From CAYUNE01 sp964446115 (GTDB lineage: Bacteria; Desulfobacterota; Desulfobulbia; Desulfobulbales; Desulfobulbaceae): a DNA stretch of 64,000 bases. The stretch lies in NCBI GenBank assembly GCA_964446115.1, contig CAYUNE010000028.1, positions 1 to 64,000 on the forward strand, read 5' to 3'. Positions 53,483-62,308 of the stretch are shown here, one piece after another. A model generated the notes under the pieces. That model made no database searches, was not told the DNA's origin, and was given only the letters and a program-made list of their open reading frames with translations. Position numbers and translations under genes: made by a program. Position 1 is the first letter of the stretch; each line of letters starts with the position of its first letter.

Positions 53483-54403
53483 ATGAGACGAGTCATGACC
53501 ACCGGCGGCAAGCAGCAAGAAAACGGAGTAGTCCACCAGCCGGTCCTGCTCCATGAGGTCATCCATCATCTCCGCCCGGTTCCCGGCGGAATCTATGTAG
53601 ACGGGACCCTGGGTCTCGGCGGTCACACCAGGGCCGTTCTCGAAAGTTCCGCGCCGGACGGACGGGTAATCGGCCTTGAGTGGGATACCCACGCCGCCCG
53701 TATCGCCGCCGAACGCTTGGCCGCCTTCGGCTCCCGGGTTCACATCGTCAGCAGCAGCTACGCTGAACTGCCCCGGGTGCTCAGAGAGGAAAACTGCTCC
53801 GCTGTGGACGGCCTCCTGCTCGACCTCGGCGTTTCCTCGCTGCAGCTTGACGACGGCCGCCGGGGTTTCAGTTTTCGCTCTGACGCCCCCCTGGACATGC
53901 GGATGAACCCGGCGGCAAAAACAACTGCGGCCCAACTCCTGGCACGACTGGACGCGGATGAACTTGCCGACATTTTTTTCTATTACGGCCAGGAGAGGCA
54001 GGCAAGGCGGATTGCCGCACACCTTGTCGGGGAAAGGAAAAAGCGGGATATCGCCACCACCGGTCAACTGGCCGACCTGGTGGCCGAGGCGGTGCCGCAG
54101 AGATATCATCCGCGCAAAATCCATGTGGCCACCAGGGTATTCCAGGCCTTGCGCATCGCGGTCAACCGTGAGCTGGACAACCTGGAGCGGATCCTGAACA
54201 GCGCACCCGCGCTGCTGAAAACAAGAGCCCGGTTTTGCGTGATCACCTTCCATTCACTGGAAGATCGCATTGTCAAAAGGGCCTTCACCGGCAACCCCGG
54301 CTATCGGATGATCACCGGCCGGCCGATTGCCCCGGCTCAGGCAGAGAAAAAAAACAATCCGCGATCCCGCAGCGCCAAGCTCAGGGTCGCAGAGGCAACC
54401 TAA
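53483..54403 (+). CDS. rsmH: 16S rRNA (cytosine1402-N4)-methyltransferase
   Basis: A 306-residue MraW-type enzyme: HQPVLLHEVIHHLRP, SAM loop VDGTLGLGGHTRAVL, DGLLLDLGVSSLQLDDGRRGFSF, and the C-terminal ITFHSLEDRIVKRAF and NPRSRSAKLRVAE. ATG 53483 is used; ATG 53495 is a possible alternative. ftsL follows. Confidence 0.97.
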   Translation: MRRVMTTGGKQQENGVVHQPVLLHEVIHHLRPVPGGIYVDGTLGLGGHTRAVLESSAPDGRVIGLEWDTHAARIAAERLAAFGSRVHIVSSSYAELPRVLREENCSAVDGLLLDLGVSSLQLDDGRRGFSFRSDAPLDMRMNPAAKTTAAQLLARLDADELADIFFYYGQERQARRIAAHLVGERKKRDIATTGQLADLVAEAVPQRYHPRKIHVATRVFQALRIAVNRELDNLERILNSAPALLKTRARFCVITFHSLEDRIVKRAFTGNPGYRMITGRPIAPAQAEKKNNPRSRSAKLRVAEAT

Positions 54404-54422
54404 GTGTTCAAGGAGGATCATC

Positions 54423-54776
54423 ATGTTGTTCAACGTCCAGACAAACTCCTCTCATTATCACGATACCCCAAAAATCCGGCAGCGGGTGACATATGGTCAT
54501 GCCCGGCCTGAAATATCGCCGCTTTTACAGAAATGGATCGCCATGGCCGTGCTTGCTGTTTTCTCCCTGGCACTGGCAGTCCACCTGTTGATCCAGTGGC
54601 GCATCAATGTTGCCGAAGAACGCATCGAAGCAATGCAGAACATCCGGCTGGAAAGGGCAACGGAGAATATCGCCCTGCTGGCCCAACGGAACAAGCTGTC
54701 GTCCGAGGAACATATCGCCAAACTGGCCGCCACCAGGTTTCACCTGCTGCCGCCCACAAAAAAACAACTTCGCTGA
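54423..54776 (+). CDS. ftsL: Cell division protein FtsL
   Basis: A 117-residue bitopic protein: a cytoplasmic N-terminus of about 35 residues, a membrane span (WIAMAVLAVFSLALAVHLLI) and a periplasmic leucine-zipper-like coiled coil (ERIEAMQNIRLERATENIALL). It fits FtsL by position and topology. AAGGAGGA precedes ATG 54423. The ftsI-like gene begins 7 bases later. FtsL normally activates FtsW-FtsI with FtsB and FtsQ. Confidence 0.85.
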   Translation: MLFNVQTNSSHYHDTPKIRQRVTYGHARPEISPLLQKWIAMAVLAVFSLALAVHLLIQWRINVAEERIEAMQNIRLERATENIALLAQRNKLSSEEHIAKLAATRFHLLPPTKKQLR

Positions 54777-54783
54777 TCAATCC

Positions 54784-56649
54784 ATGCTGCAATCACCCAT
54801 TGGAAAAAAAACCGGAAAACGGAAACTGCTTTTCCCGGCGGGCATTGTCCTGCTGATCTCGGTCATTGCGGCACTGTTTACGTTTTTTCATCCTCTTCTT
54901 CCGCAGCAGCCTCCACCCGGCATCGTCGATACACCTGCCACGACGCCCGGGACCATCGATGCCTTTGACAACTCCCTGAGAGGAGCTATCTACGACCGCC
55001 GCTACCGTGAACTCGCGGTGAGTTACCCCCTCTACTCCGTGCGCATCCAGCCGGTGGACATCCGCAATCCAGACAAAACAGCGGCACTGCTCTGCAAACA
55101 TCTGGGCGGCGAGCCGGACCTGCTTCGCAGTCGCATCCGCGAAAGCCGCCGGCCCTTTACCCTTGCCGAAGGATTGGCCTTTGACCAGGTGGCCCCGCTC
55201 ATGGAGCGGAAGATCAACGGCGTTGTCTGTACCAAAACAGCGCACCGTTTTTATCCAAACCATGAAATTGGAGCTCATGTTCTGGGTTTCACGGAAGAAA
55301 ACCTGGGGCTTGCCGGGGTTGAAAGCCGCTTTGACCAGATCCTGCAACCCGGTGTCTACCAGACCGATATTTTGCCCGAGATCAGTTTCGGTGGACGAAA
55401 AAGCGCCGGAATCCAGGGAACCGATCTGGTGCTGACCATTGACCTCGACATCGAAAAGATGTTGACCGAACAGCTCGGCAAACTCGTCAATGCCGGGAAG
55501 TCCGGCAAGGCTCAGGCCCTGCTGATGGATATCGCAAACGGCGACATCCTCGCCCTGGTCAGCATGCCCTCCTTCAACCCCAACTACTTCTGGCGGGCCG
55601 ACGATACCCGGCGCAGCAACCGGGTGACGCGGCAGGAGATCGACTGGAATGTCTATCGGGATATTCTGGTCCGGGCCGCGGCCATCGCCGGATCCGGCGA
55701 ACTGGGAGACAGGCTGCCACCGGCCACGGTAGCAGCCCCGGACTACAACGTTAGCGGTGAGGATATCGCCGGATTCGCCGCTGAAATCGGCCTCTATAAT
55801 CCCATTGACTGCGACCTGGCCGGCGGCACGGAGAGCGACTACTTCGATGGCGCAGACGCGGCAACCGGGCCCACCAGCGCCCTCAACCTGCTGACCGCCA
55901 TTGCCGCATTACAAAACGGCGGCCGGGAGATCAGACCGCACCTGTTGGCCGCAGTCCATGATCGGGCCACGGACAGCCTCTTCCCGTACCGGCAACAGAG
56001 GGGCGATGGCGTGAACCAGGGCCTCTACCGGACTCTCTCCCCCGCCCTGGGGGTCCGCATGCGGCTGGAACTCTTCCAGCGACGGACATCGAAAGGCACC
56101 GGAGCGCTTCTTTACACCAATTCCATCTCCCGGGTGAGCAACCGGGGACTGAGCAGGTATATCATGCAGGATCTGCTCATCTCTCTGTTCCCCGCCGCAG
56201 CGCCCCGCTACGCTCTGTTGATCAGCCGCAGCCATGAGATGCTCGAACCCCGCGCCAAAACCCGCAAGCCCTCCTCCATCGCCTGGAACAGGTTCTGTAA
56301 AACCGTCCTGACGGCTCTGTCGACATACACCGGCGAGTCAACCGCGGAGGTGGCCGAATTCCCCGCCCATCCGGATACCACCAATTACAATCGTTTCCTC
56401 ATCGGCAGGAGCATGAGCGTGCCGCCGGAGCCGCAACCTTCTCCCTATGCCGAGTATGTCATGCCGAAGGTCACGGGATTGAGCCTGCGCAAAGGGTTGC
56501 AGTTGCTCACCGGCCGCAATCTCTTCATAAGGGTGCGCGGCAGCGGCCGCATCGTCGGCCAGCAGCCGGAAGCGGGAACCAGGCTCCAGGATGTACGGGA
56601 GTGTATTCTCAGCCTTGAGCCTCCCAACCGGGAGCGACGGCAAACATAA
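54784..56649 (+). CDS. FtsI-position PBP homologue lacking catalytic motifs, with PASTA domain
   Basis: A 621-residue uninterrupted frame: membrane anchor (about 15-35), dimerisation domain (RGAIYDR, KTAHRFYPNHEIGAHVLGFT), transpeptidase fold (DLVLTIDLDIEKMLTEQLGK, SMPSFNPNYFW) and PASTA (about 558-615). Catalytic motifs are missing. In NRVTRQEIDWNVYRDILVRA the usual EPGSTFK register gives Val290 for the Ser and Asp293 for the Lys. The SxN region appears deleted (about 45 residues shorter than usual), and KTG is replaced by NRG. The only S-x-x-K (SLRK) lies in PASTA. It is probably an inactive scaffold or regulator in the FtsI place, binding FtsL and peptidoglycan. No frameshift is seen. Confidence 0.88.
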   Translation: MLQSPIGKKTGKRKLLFPAGIVLLISVIAALFTFFHPLLPQQPPPGIVDTPATTPGTIDAFDNSLRGAIYDRRYRELAVSYPLYSVRIQPVDIRNPDKTAALLCKHLGGEPDLLRSRIRESRRPFTLAEGLAFDQVAPLMERKINGVVCTKTAHRFYPNHEIGAHVLGFTEENLGLAGVESRFDQILQPGVYQTDILPEISFGGRKSAGIQGTDLVLTIDLDIEKMLTEQLGKLVNAGKSGKAQALLMDIANGDILALVSMPSFNPNYFWRADDTRRSNRVTRQEIDWNVYRDILVRAAAIAGSGELGDRLPPATVAAPDYNVSGEDIAGFAAEIGLYNPIDCDLAGGTESDYFDGADAATGPTSALNLLTAIAALQNGGREIRPHLLAAVHDRATDSLFPYRQQRGDGVNQGLYRTLSPALGVRMRLELFQRRTSKGTGALLYTNSISRVSNRGLSRYIMQDLLISLFPAAAPRYALLISRSHEMLEPRAKTRKPSSIAWNRFCKTVLTALSTYTGESTAEVAEFPAHPDTTNYNRFLIGRSMSVPPEPQPSPYAEYVMPKVTGLSLRKGLQLLTGRNLFIRVRGSGRIVGQQPEAGTRLQDVRECILSLEPPNRERRQT

Positions 56650-56674
56650 AAACAGATGATGAACCCCGGCCCCC

Positions 56675-59600
56675 ATGTTGCTTTCAAAACTGCTTGAACA
56701 TATCCCCCACAGCGTCGACGGTAATGCGGCCGCCTGCGAAATCAGCAGCATTGCCACGGATTCGCGCCGGGTGCAACCCGGTGTGCTGTTCGTTGCCCGC
56801 AGGGGACTGCGCACCGACGGCCACCGCTTTGTGGAGGAAGCCGTAAAACGGGGATGCAGCGCAGTGGTGGTGGAGGCTGGAAACGATCCGAATGTGGAGC
56901 TGCCCCCTGAGGTCTGCCTGGTGCGGGTTGAGGATTCCCGCCGGGCCCTGGGGCAACTGGCCGCCTGTTTCCACGATTATCCGGGGCGCTCCATGACCAT
57001 GGTCGCCATCACCGGCACCAACGGCAAGACCACCACCAGCTGGATCATCGAGAACATGCTCATCACCGCCGGAAAAAAACCGGGGGTGATCGGAACGGTG
57101 AACTATCGCTACCTGGACCGCGAGGGCGTCAGTCACGAAAAACCGGCTGTTTTCACCACGCCGGAACCGGTGGAACTCCAGGCCCTGTTGCGGGAGATGG
57201 CGGACCAGGGGGTGACCCATGTGGTTATGGAGGCCTCGTCCCATGCCCTGGAGCAGGGACGCCTCAACACCCTGTCTTTCGACGTGGCCATCTTCACCAA
57301 TCTCAGCCGCGATCACCTTGATTACCACCAGGACATGCACAGCTACTTCGAGGTCAAGCACCGACTCTTCACCAGGCACCTGAAGGCGGGAGGCTGTGCG
57401 GTGATTCTGGTGGAGTCGCTGCCTGCAGGTCCGGGCCGGGACGCCCGTCCCAACCGCGGCGCCGACCTTGCCGCAGCCCTGCGGACCGATCTCGATCCCA
57501 GCTGTCGGATACTGCGCTGCGGCTTTTCCGACTCCTGCGACATGCGGGTAGTGGATCATGACACCGGAATCACCGGTACCACCTGCACCCTGGAGAGCAG
57601 AAGACTCAACTGCCGGGTGGTCTCGCCGCTGGCCGGAGGGTACAACGTGCTCAACCTGCTGGCGGCGGCGGCAACCGGTGTTGCCCTTGACCTGGAACCC
57701 GATCTTATCTGCAGCGGGCTGTCCCGTACCGAGAACGTCCCCGGACGCCTGGAAAGAATCAGTCTGCCCTCCTGGAAAAAATCATCACCCCCCTGTCCGC
57801 CACGCTCTGTCTTCGTCGACTACGCCCACACTCCGGATGCCCTGGAAAACGTCCTGCAGGCCCTGCGCACCACCGGCAACTCCAGGCTGATCTGCATCTT
57901 CGGTTGCGGCGGGGATCGCGATCCGGGCAAAAGACCCCTCATGGGGGAGATATCCGCCCGGCTTGCCGACATTACGGTCATCACCACCGACAACCCCCGC
58001 AGCGAAGATCCCGTTGCCATCATCGAGGCCATTGAGGCGGGCATCAGTGATTTCAGTTTTGTCCGGGAGCCGGTGGTGGATCTGCTCACCGACACCGGTC
58101 CGAGGCGGAAGGGGTACGGGGTCATCGTTGACCGCCGTGAGGCCATCCACACGGTCTGCAGCCTCTGCCGGGAGGAAGATATCGTTCTCATCGCCGGCAA
58201 GGGCCATGAAAAATATCAGATTGTCGGCGAAGAAAAATTCTTTTTCGACGACCGGCTCGAAGCGGAAAACGGTTTACTCGCCTGGACTCTCCCGCATCTG
58301 CTGCGCGCAACCGGGGGCAGGGTGGCGGGCACCTCCCGGGCCGTGCACATGCCGGCGGATATCTCAACCGACACCCGCAGCCTCAAACCGGGAGATATCT
58401 TTGTGGCACTCAGCGGCGCCAACTTCGACGGTCATGACTATGTGGGCAAGGCCGCCCGTCTCGGCGCCGGAGCCGTTATCGTCAGCCGCTGGCCGGACAT
58501 GGACTTTCCCGTCCCGGTGATTGTCGTTGACGATCCCCTCAAGGCCCTCGGCGACCTGGCCGCATACCGACGCCGCCTGCTGGCGCCCCGTCTCAAAGTG
58601 GCGGCCATCACCGGCAGCAGCGGCAAGACCACGGTCAAGGAGATGACCGCTTCGATCTTCGCTGCCCGCCGGCCGGACTCCGATCCCGGACCTGCCCGGC
58701 AGGGAAGACCGCCAAGAGTGCTGAAGACCGCCGGCAACTTCAACAACCTCATCGGCCTGCCCCTGTCGCTGCTGCCGGTCAATGCCGCCCACGATACGGC
58801 AATCCTGGAGATGGGGATGAACCGGCCCGGAGAAATCGCCCGTCTCACCGCCATTGCCGATCCCGACCTCGCCCTGATCACCAATATCCAGGACGCCCAT
58901 CTGGAGGGGCTGGGGAGTATCGAAGGCGTGGCGCACGCCAAAGGTGAACTCTTCCGGGAGTCACGGGCCGACACGGTTTTCGTGGTCAATCTCGACGACG
59001 GCCGCGTGCGGCGACTGGCGGAGAAGTATTCCAACAGCCGTATCAGCTTCGCCGCCACCGAGGCCGGCCGCCGCCATCAACCGGATGTCAAGGCCACCCG
59101 CATACGGAACATGGGAGTCGAGGGCATGCGTTTCACCCTGCACCTGGGCGCGCTGAAGGAACGGCTCAGCGTCAAGGTCATGGGGGAGCATAACGTCTTC
59201 AACTGCACTGCTGCGGCAGCCCTGGCCTATGCCGCCGGTATCGGGCCGGAAACGATCATCAGGGGAATCAGGAACTTTACACCCGCGGAAAAGCGCATGC
59301 GCTTTACGGAACTGGTGGGCGGGATCCGGGTGATCGACGACACCTACAATGCCAATCCGGCATCGATGCTGGCTGCCATTTCTGCGGTGGCCGCCTTTGA
59401 GAACGACTGCCGCAAGGTCGCTGTTCTCGGCGATATGCTGGAGTTGGGCGGCGCCTCCGAAGAGGCGCACCTGCGGCTGGGACGCCAGGTGGCGGAACAC
59501 GGTTATGATCTTTTGGTCACCATCGGCACCTTCGCCAACGTCATCGCCCACGGCGCCGCCTCCGGAGGCATGCCCCCGGAGCACATCCACGTCATGGCCG

Positions 59601-59755
59601 GGCCCGATGAGGTTGTCGATCTCATTGCCGCAATGATCGGCGACAAAACCCTGGCCCGGGGTGACTGGCTGCTGGTCAAAGGCTCCCGGGGCATGCACAT
59701 GGACCGGATCGTCCGGGCCCTGCCCCACAGCCAAAAGAACAATAATAACTCGTAA
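56675..59755 (+). CDS. murE/murF: MurE-MurF fusion ligase
   Basis: A 1026-residue two-ligase chain. The MurE half (about 1-500): ATP loop ITGTNGKTTTSW, SSHALEQGRLN, carbamyl-Lys region EVKHRLF, VDYAHTPDALEN and DNPRSED, whose DNPR marks the meso-diaminopimelate type. The MurF half (about 525-1020): DISTDTRSLKPGDIFVAL, ITGSSGKTTVKEM, NFNNLIGLPLSLL, EMGMNRPGEI and IDDTYNANPASM. Together they add mDAP and D-Ala-D-Ala to the UDP-MurNAc peptide in the cytoplasm. Such fusions are known in some bacteria such as Bordetella. Both active sites look intact. The start has a poor ribosome site, 25 bases after the ftsI-like gene. Confidence 0.95.
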   Translation: MLLSKLLEHIPHSVDGNAAACEISSIATDSRRVQPGVLFVARRGLRTDGHRFVEEAVKRGCSAVVVEAGNDPNVELPPEVCLVRVEDSRRALGQLAACFHDYPGRSMTMVAITGTNGKTTTSWIIENMLITAGKKPGVIGTVNYRYLDREGVSHEKPAVFTTPEPVELQALLREMADQGVTHVVMEASSHALEQGRLNTLSFDVAIFTNLSRDHLDYHQDMHSYFEVKHRLFTRHLKAGGCAVILVESLPAGPGRDARPNRGADLAAALRTDLDPSCRILRCGFSDSCDMRVVDHDTGITGTTCTLESRRLNCRVVSPLAGGYNVLNLLAAAATGVALDLEPDLICSGLSRTENVPGRLERISLPSWKKSSPPCPPRSVFVDYAHTPDALENVLQALRTTGNSRLICIFGCGGDRDPGKRPLMGEISARLADITVITTDNPRSEDPVAIIEAIEAGISDFSFVREPVVDLLTDTGPRRKGYGVIVDRREAIHTVCSLCREEDIVLIAGKGHEKYQIVGEEKFFFDDRLEAENGLLAWTLPHLLRATGGRVAGTSRAVHMPADISTDTRSLKPGDIFVALSGANFDGHDYVGKAARLGAGAVIVSRWPDMDFPVPVIVVDDPLKALGDLAAYRRRLLAPRLKVAAITGSSGKTTVKEMTASIFAARRPDSDPGPARQGRPPRVLKTAGNFNNLIGLPLSLLPVNAAHDTAILEMGMNRPGEIARLTAIADPDLALITNIQDAHLEGLGSIEGVAHAKGELFRESRADTVFVVNLDDGRVRRLAEKYSNSRISFAATEAGRRHQPDVKATRIRNMGVEGMRFTLHLGALKERLSVKVMGEHNVFNCTAAAALAYAAGIGPETIIRGIRNFTPAEKRMRFTELVGGIRVIDDTYNANPASMLAAISAVAAFENDCRKVAVLGDMLELGGASEEAHLRLGRQVAEHGYDLLVTIGTFANVIAHGAASGGMPPEHIHVMAGPDEVVDLIAAMIGDKTLARGDWLLVKGSRGMHMDRIVRALPHSQKNNNNS

Positions 59756-59803
59756 TTACAAAATAATTAGCACAAACCCGTAACGCCGGATATCTCAGTT
59801 GCC

Positions 59804-60883
59804 ATGCTCTATCACCTGCTCTATCCCCTGCATGATCTCATCGGCGGCTTCAACGTGTTTCGCTATATCACGTTCCGCTGTATCGGCAGCGCGGTTACCG
59901 GCTTTGTTATTCTTCTCTTCCTGCTGCCACGGCTCATCCGGATGCTGCAGGAATACCAGATCGGCCAGGTGGTCCGCGACGACGGCCCCGCCACTCACCT
60001 GAGCAAGAAGGGAGTTCCCACCATGGGCGGCGTCTTCATTCTGGCCGCCCTGACCATCTCCACCCTGTTGTGGGCAAACCTCACCAATTCCTTTGTCTGG
60101 CTGCTGCTCTCCGTAACCCTCTTTTTCGGTGTCATCGGCGCCATGGACGATCTCAGGAAGATTCGCGAACAGCACAGCCGCGGGATGAGCGCCCGCAGAA
60201 AAATGGTGCTGCAGATCGTCTGCGCCGCCATCGTCGGCCTCTTTCTCTACTTCCACCCGCTTTACGACGGCAAGCTGAGCCTGCCCTTTATCAAACAGTT
60301 CCGACCGGATCTGGCCCTCTGGTACATTCCCTTTGCCATTGCCGTCATCGTCGGCGCCTCCAACGCCGTCAACCTCACCGACGGCCTGGATGGTCTGGCC
60401 ACGGGTCCCATGGTGATCAGCGGCTCGGTCTACGGGATCTTCTCCTATGTGGCGGGCAACGCCATCATGTCCGAATACCTGCAGGTGCCCTTTATTCCGG
60501 GCGGCGGGGAGATTGCGGTTTTCTGCAGCGCCCTGGCCGGCAGCTGTCTCGGCTTTCTCTGGTTCAACACCTATCCTGCCCAGGTATTCATGGGAGATGT
60601 GGGCTCTCTGGCCCTGGGCGGGGCCTTGGGGGCCGTTTCCATCGTTATCAAACAGGAATTTCTGCTGGCCATCGTCGGCGGTATCTTCGTTATGGAAGCG
60701 CTCTCGGTGATTCTGCAGGTGGGATATTTCAAGATCAGCGGCGGCAAGCGCATCTTTCTCATGGCTCCTTTTCACCACCACTTTGAAAAAAAGGGCTGGG
60801 AGGAACCAAAGGTCGTGGTGCGCTTCTGGATCGTCTCCGTCATCCTGGGGCTCATTGCCCTGGCAACCTTAAAGCTGCGGTGA
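59804..60883 (+). CDS. mraY: Phospho-N-acetylmuramoyl-pentapeptide-transferase
   Basis: A 359-residue, ten-span membrane enzyme that makes lipid I: GGVFILAALTISTLLWA, the Asp pair in GAMDDLRKI, NLTDGLDGLATGP, MGDVGSLALGGALGA and HHHFEKKGWEEPKVVVRFW. The stop overlaps the murD start by 4 bases (GTGA). Confidence 0.97.
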   Translation: MLYHLLYPLHDLIGGFNVFRYITFRCIGSAVTGFVILLFLLPRLIRMLQEYQIGQVVRDDGPATHLSKKGVPTMGGVFILAALTISTLLWANLTNSFVWLLLSVTLFFGVIGAMDDLRKIREQHSRGMSARRKMVLQIVCAAIVGLFLYFHPLYDGKLSLPFIKQFRPDLALWYIPFAIAVIVGASNAVNLTDGLDGLATGPMVISGSVYGIFSYVAGNAIMSEYLQVPFIPGGGEIAVFCSALAGSCLGFLWFNTYPAQVFMGDVGSLALGGALGAVSIVIKQEFLLAIVGGIFVMEALSVILQVGYFKISGGKRIFLMAPFHHHFEKKGWEEPKVVVRFWIVSVILGLIALATLKLR

Positions 60884-62277
60884 GCAAGGTGAAAATCGAG
60901 CGGGGTGCATCGGCGGTTGTTCTCGGCCTGGGTCGTTCCGGCCTGGCAGCGGTGCGATTTCTCCGGCACCATGGCGTGCGGGTCGCCGTCTCCGAGGAAA
61001 AAAGCCGCGATCAAATCCCACGCGACGATCTTGCCTTTCTGACATCCCGCAACATTGCCCTGGAAACCGGGGGACACAGCACGACATTTTGCTGCAAGGC
61101 GGATTTTCTGGTACCGAGTCCCGGCGTTCCCCTGGACACACCGGTTTTTGAGGCGGCCCGCTCCAGGGACATTCCGGTGTTGGGAGAACTGGCCATCATC
61201 ACGCCGTTTGTCCGGGAACCGATCATCGCGGTCACCGGCACCAACGGCAAAACCACGGTAACCGGTCTCATCGGCGGACTGCTGCGCGCCGACGGCAGAG
61301 AGGTCTTTGTGGGCGGCAACATCGGCACTCCGGTATTCGACTACCTGCTCTCACCCTTACGGGCCGATGTTCTGGTACTGGAAGTGAGCAGTTTTCAGCT
61401 GGAAATCGCCGGCGGCTTCCGGCCGCATATCGCCCTGTTCCTCAACTTTTCACCCGACCACCTGGACCGTCACGGCTCCATGGAACGCTATCTTGCCGCA
61501 AAAAAACGAATCTTTGCCGCCCAGAAAGCGGCGGATATTGCAATTCTCGGCGGCGACGATCCCGTGGTCTCGCGCCTGGAAGTGCCGGCCGGCCATCGGT
61601 TGCTTTTCGGCACCGCCTCCCACATGCAGGCTTCGATCAGGGATCTCGAGATCAGGATCACCGGCATTCCCGGGATGGGAGAAAATCAGAAGGCCGAGAC
61701 CTATCCGCTGTACCGCACGGCCCTGACAAGCTCCGTCAACCGGCTCAACGGTGCGGCCGCCGTACTTGCGGCCCGTTGTCTGGGATGTTCGCCGGCTGCG
61801 GTGCGGGCGGGCCTGACCGCCTTCACTCCGCCGCCCAACCGCATGGAAACCGTGGCCCGGATAAACGGGGTGCGCTTCATCAACGACTCAAAGGCCACAA
61901 ACATCGGCGCCATGCAGGCGGCAATCACGGCTGTCAACGGTCCCGTCGTCCTCATTGCCGGCGGCCTGGACAAGGAGTGCGACTTCTCCTCCCTGCCCGG
62001 GGTTGTCAACGGCCGGGTCAAAAACGTCATCCTCATCGGCGAGGCGGCGGAAAAAATGTACACCCAGCTCTCCTCCACGGTCTACACCGAAAAGGCCGAC
62101 ACCCTGGAAGCGGCGGTGCGCATGGCGCACGAAGTGGCTGTCTCCGGCGACACCGTCCTGCTGGCTCCGGGATGCGCCAGTTTCGACATGTTTTCCGGAT
62201 ACGCCCACAGGGGAGAGAGCTTCAGGCAGGCTGTGGCTCTGCTGAAAAGTCAGGAACGAACCGATCACAGGCGGTAA
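60880..62277 (+). CDS. murD: UDP-N-acetylmuramoylalanine--D-glutamate ligase
   Basis: A 465-residue Mur ligase: VLGLGRSGLAAVRFL, ATP loop VTGTNGKTTVTGL, FSPDHLDRHGSMERYLAAK with the carbamyl-Lys, and NDSKATNIGAMQAAI. GTG start overlaps mraY. ftsW normally follows murD; here murG follows after 31 bases. Confidence 0.97.
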   Translation: MSKVKIERGASAVVLGLGRSGLAAVRFLRHHGVRVAVSEEKSRDQIPRDDLAFLTSRNIALETGGHSTTFCCKADFLVPSPGVPLDTPVFEAARSRDIPVLGELAIITPFVREPIIAVTGTNGKTTVTGLIGGLLRADGREVFVGGNIGTPVFDYLLSPLRADVLVLEVSSFQLEIAGGFRPHIALFLNFSPDHLDRHGSMERYLAAKKRIFAAQKAADIAILGGDDPVVSRLEVPAGHRLLFGTASHMQASIRDLEIRITGIPGMGENQKAETYPLYRTALTSSVNRLNGAAAVLAARCLGCSPAAVRAGLTAFTPPPNRMETVARINGVRFINDSKATNIGAMQAAITAVNGPVVLIAGGLDKECDFSSLPGVVNGRVKNVILIGEAAEKMYTQLSSTVYTEKADTLEAAVRMAHEVAVSGDTVLLAPGCASFDMFSGYAHRGESFRQAVALLKSQERTDHRR

Positions 62278-62308
62278 AGCCGATGATCACGGATATGGAC
62301 ACCAACCA

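Noticed and set aside
54784..56649. Loss of the FtsI catalytic motifs through a sequencing frameshift
   Set aside because: The frame is uninterrupted, and homology continues in the same frame on both sides of the altered motif with no gap in the first motif segment.
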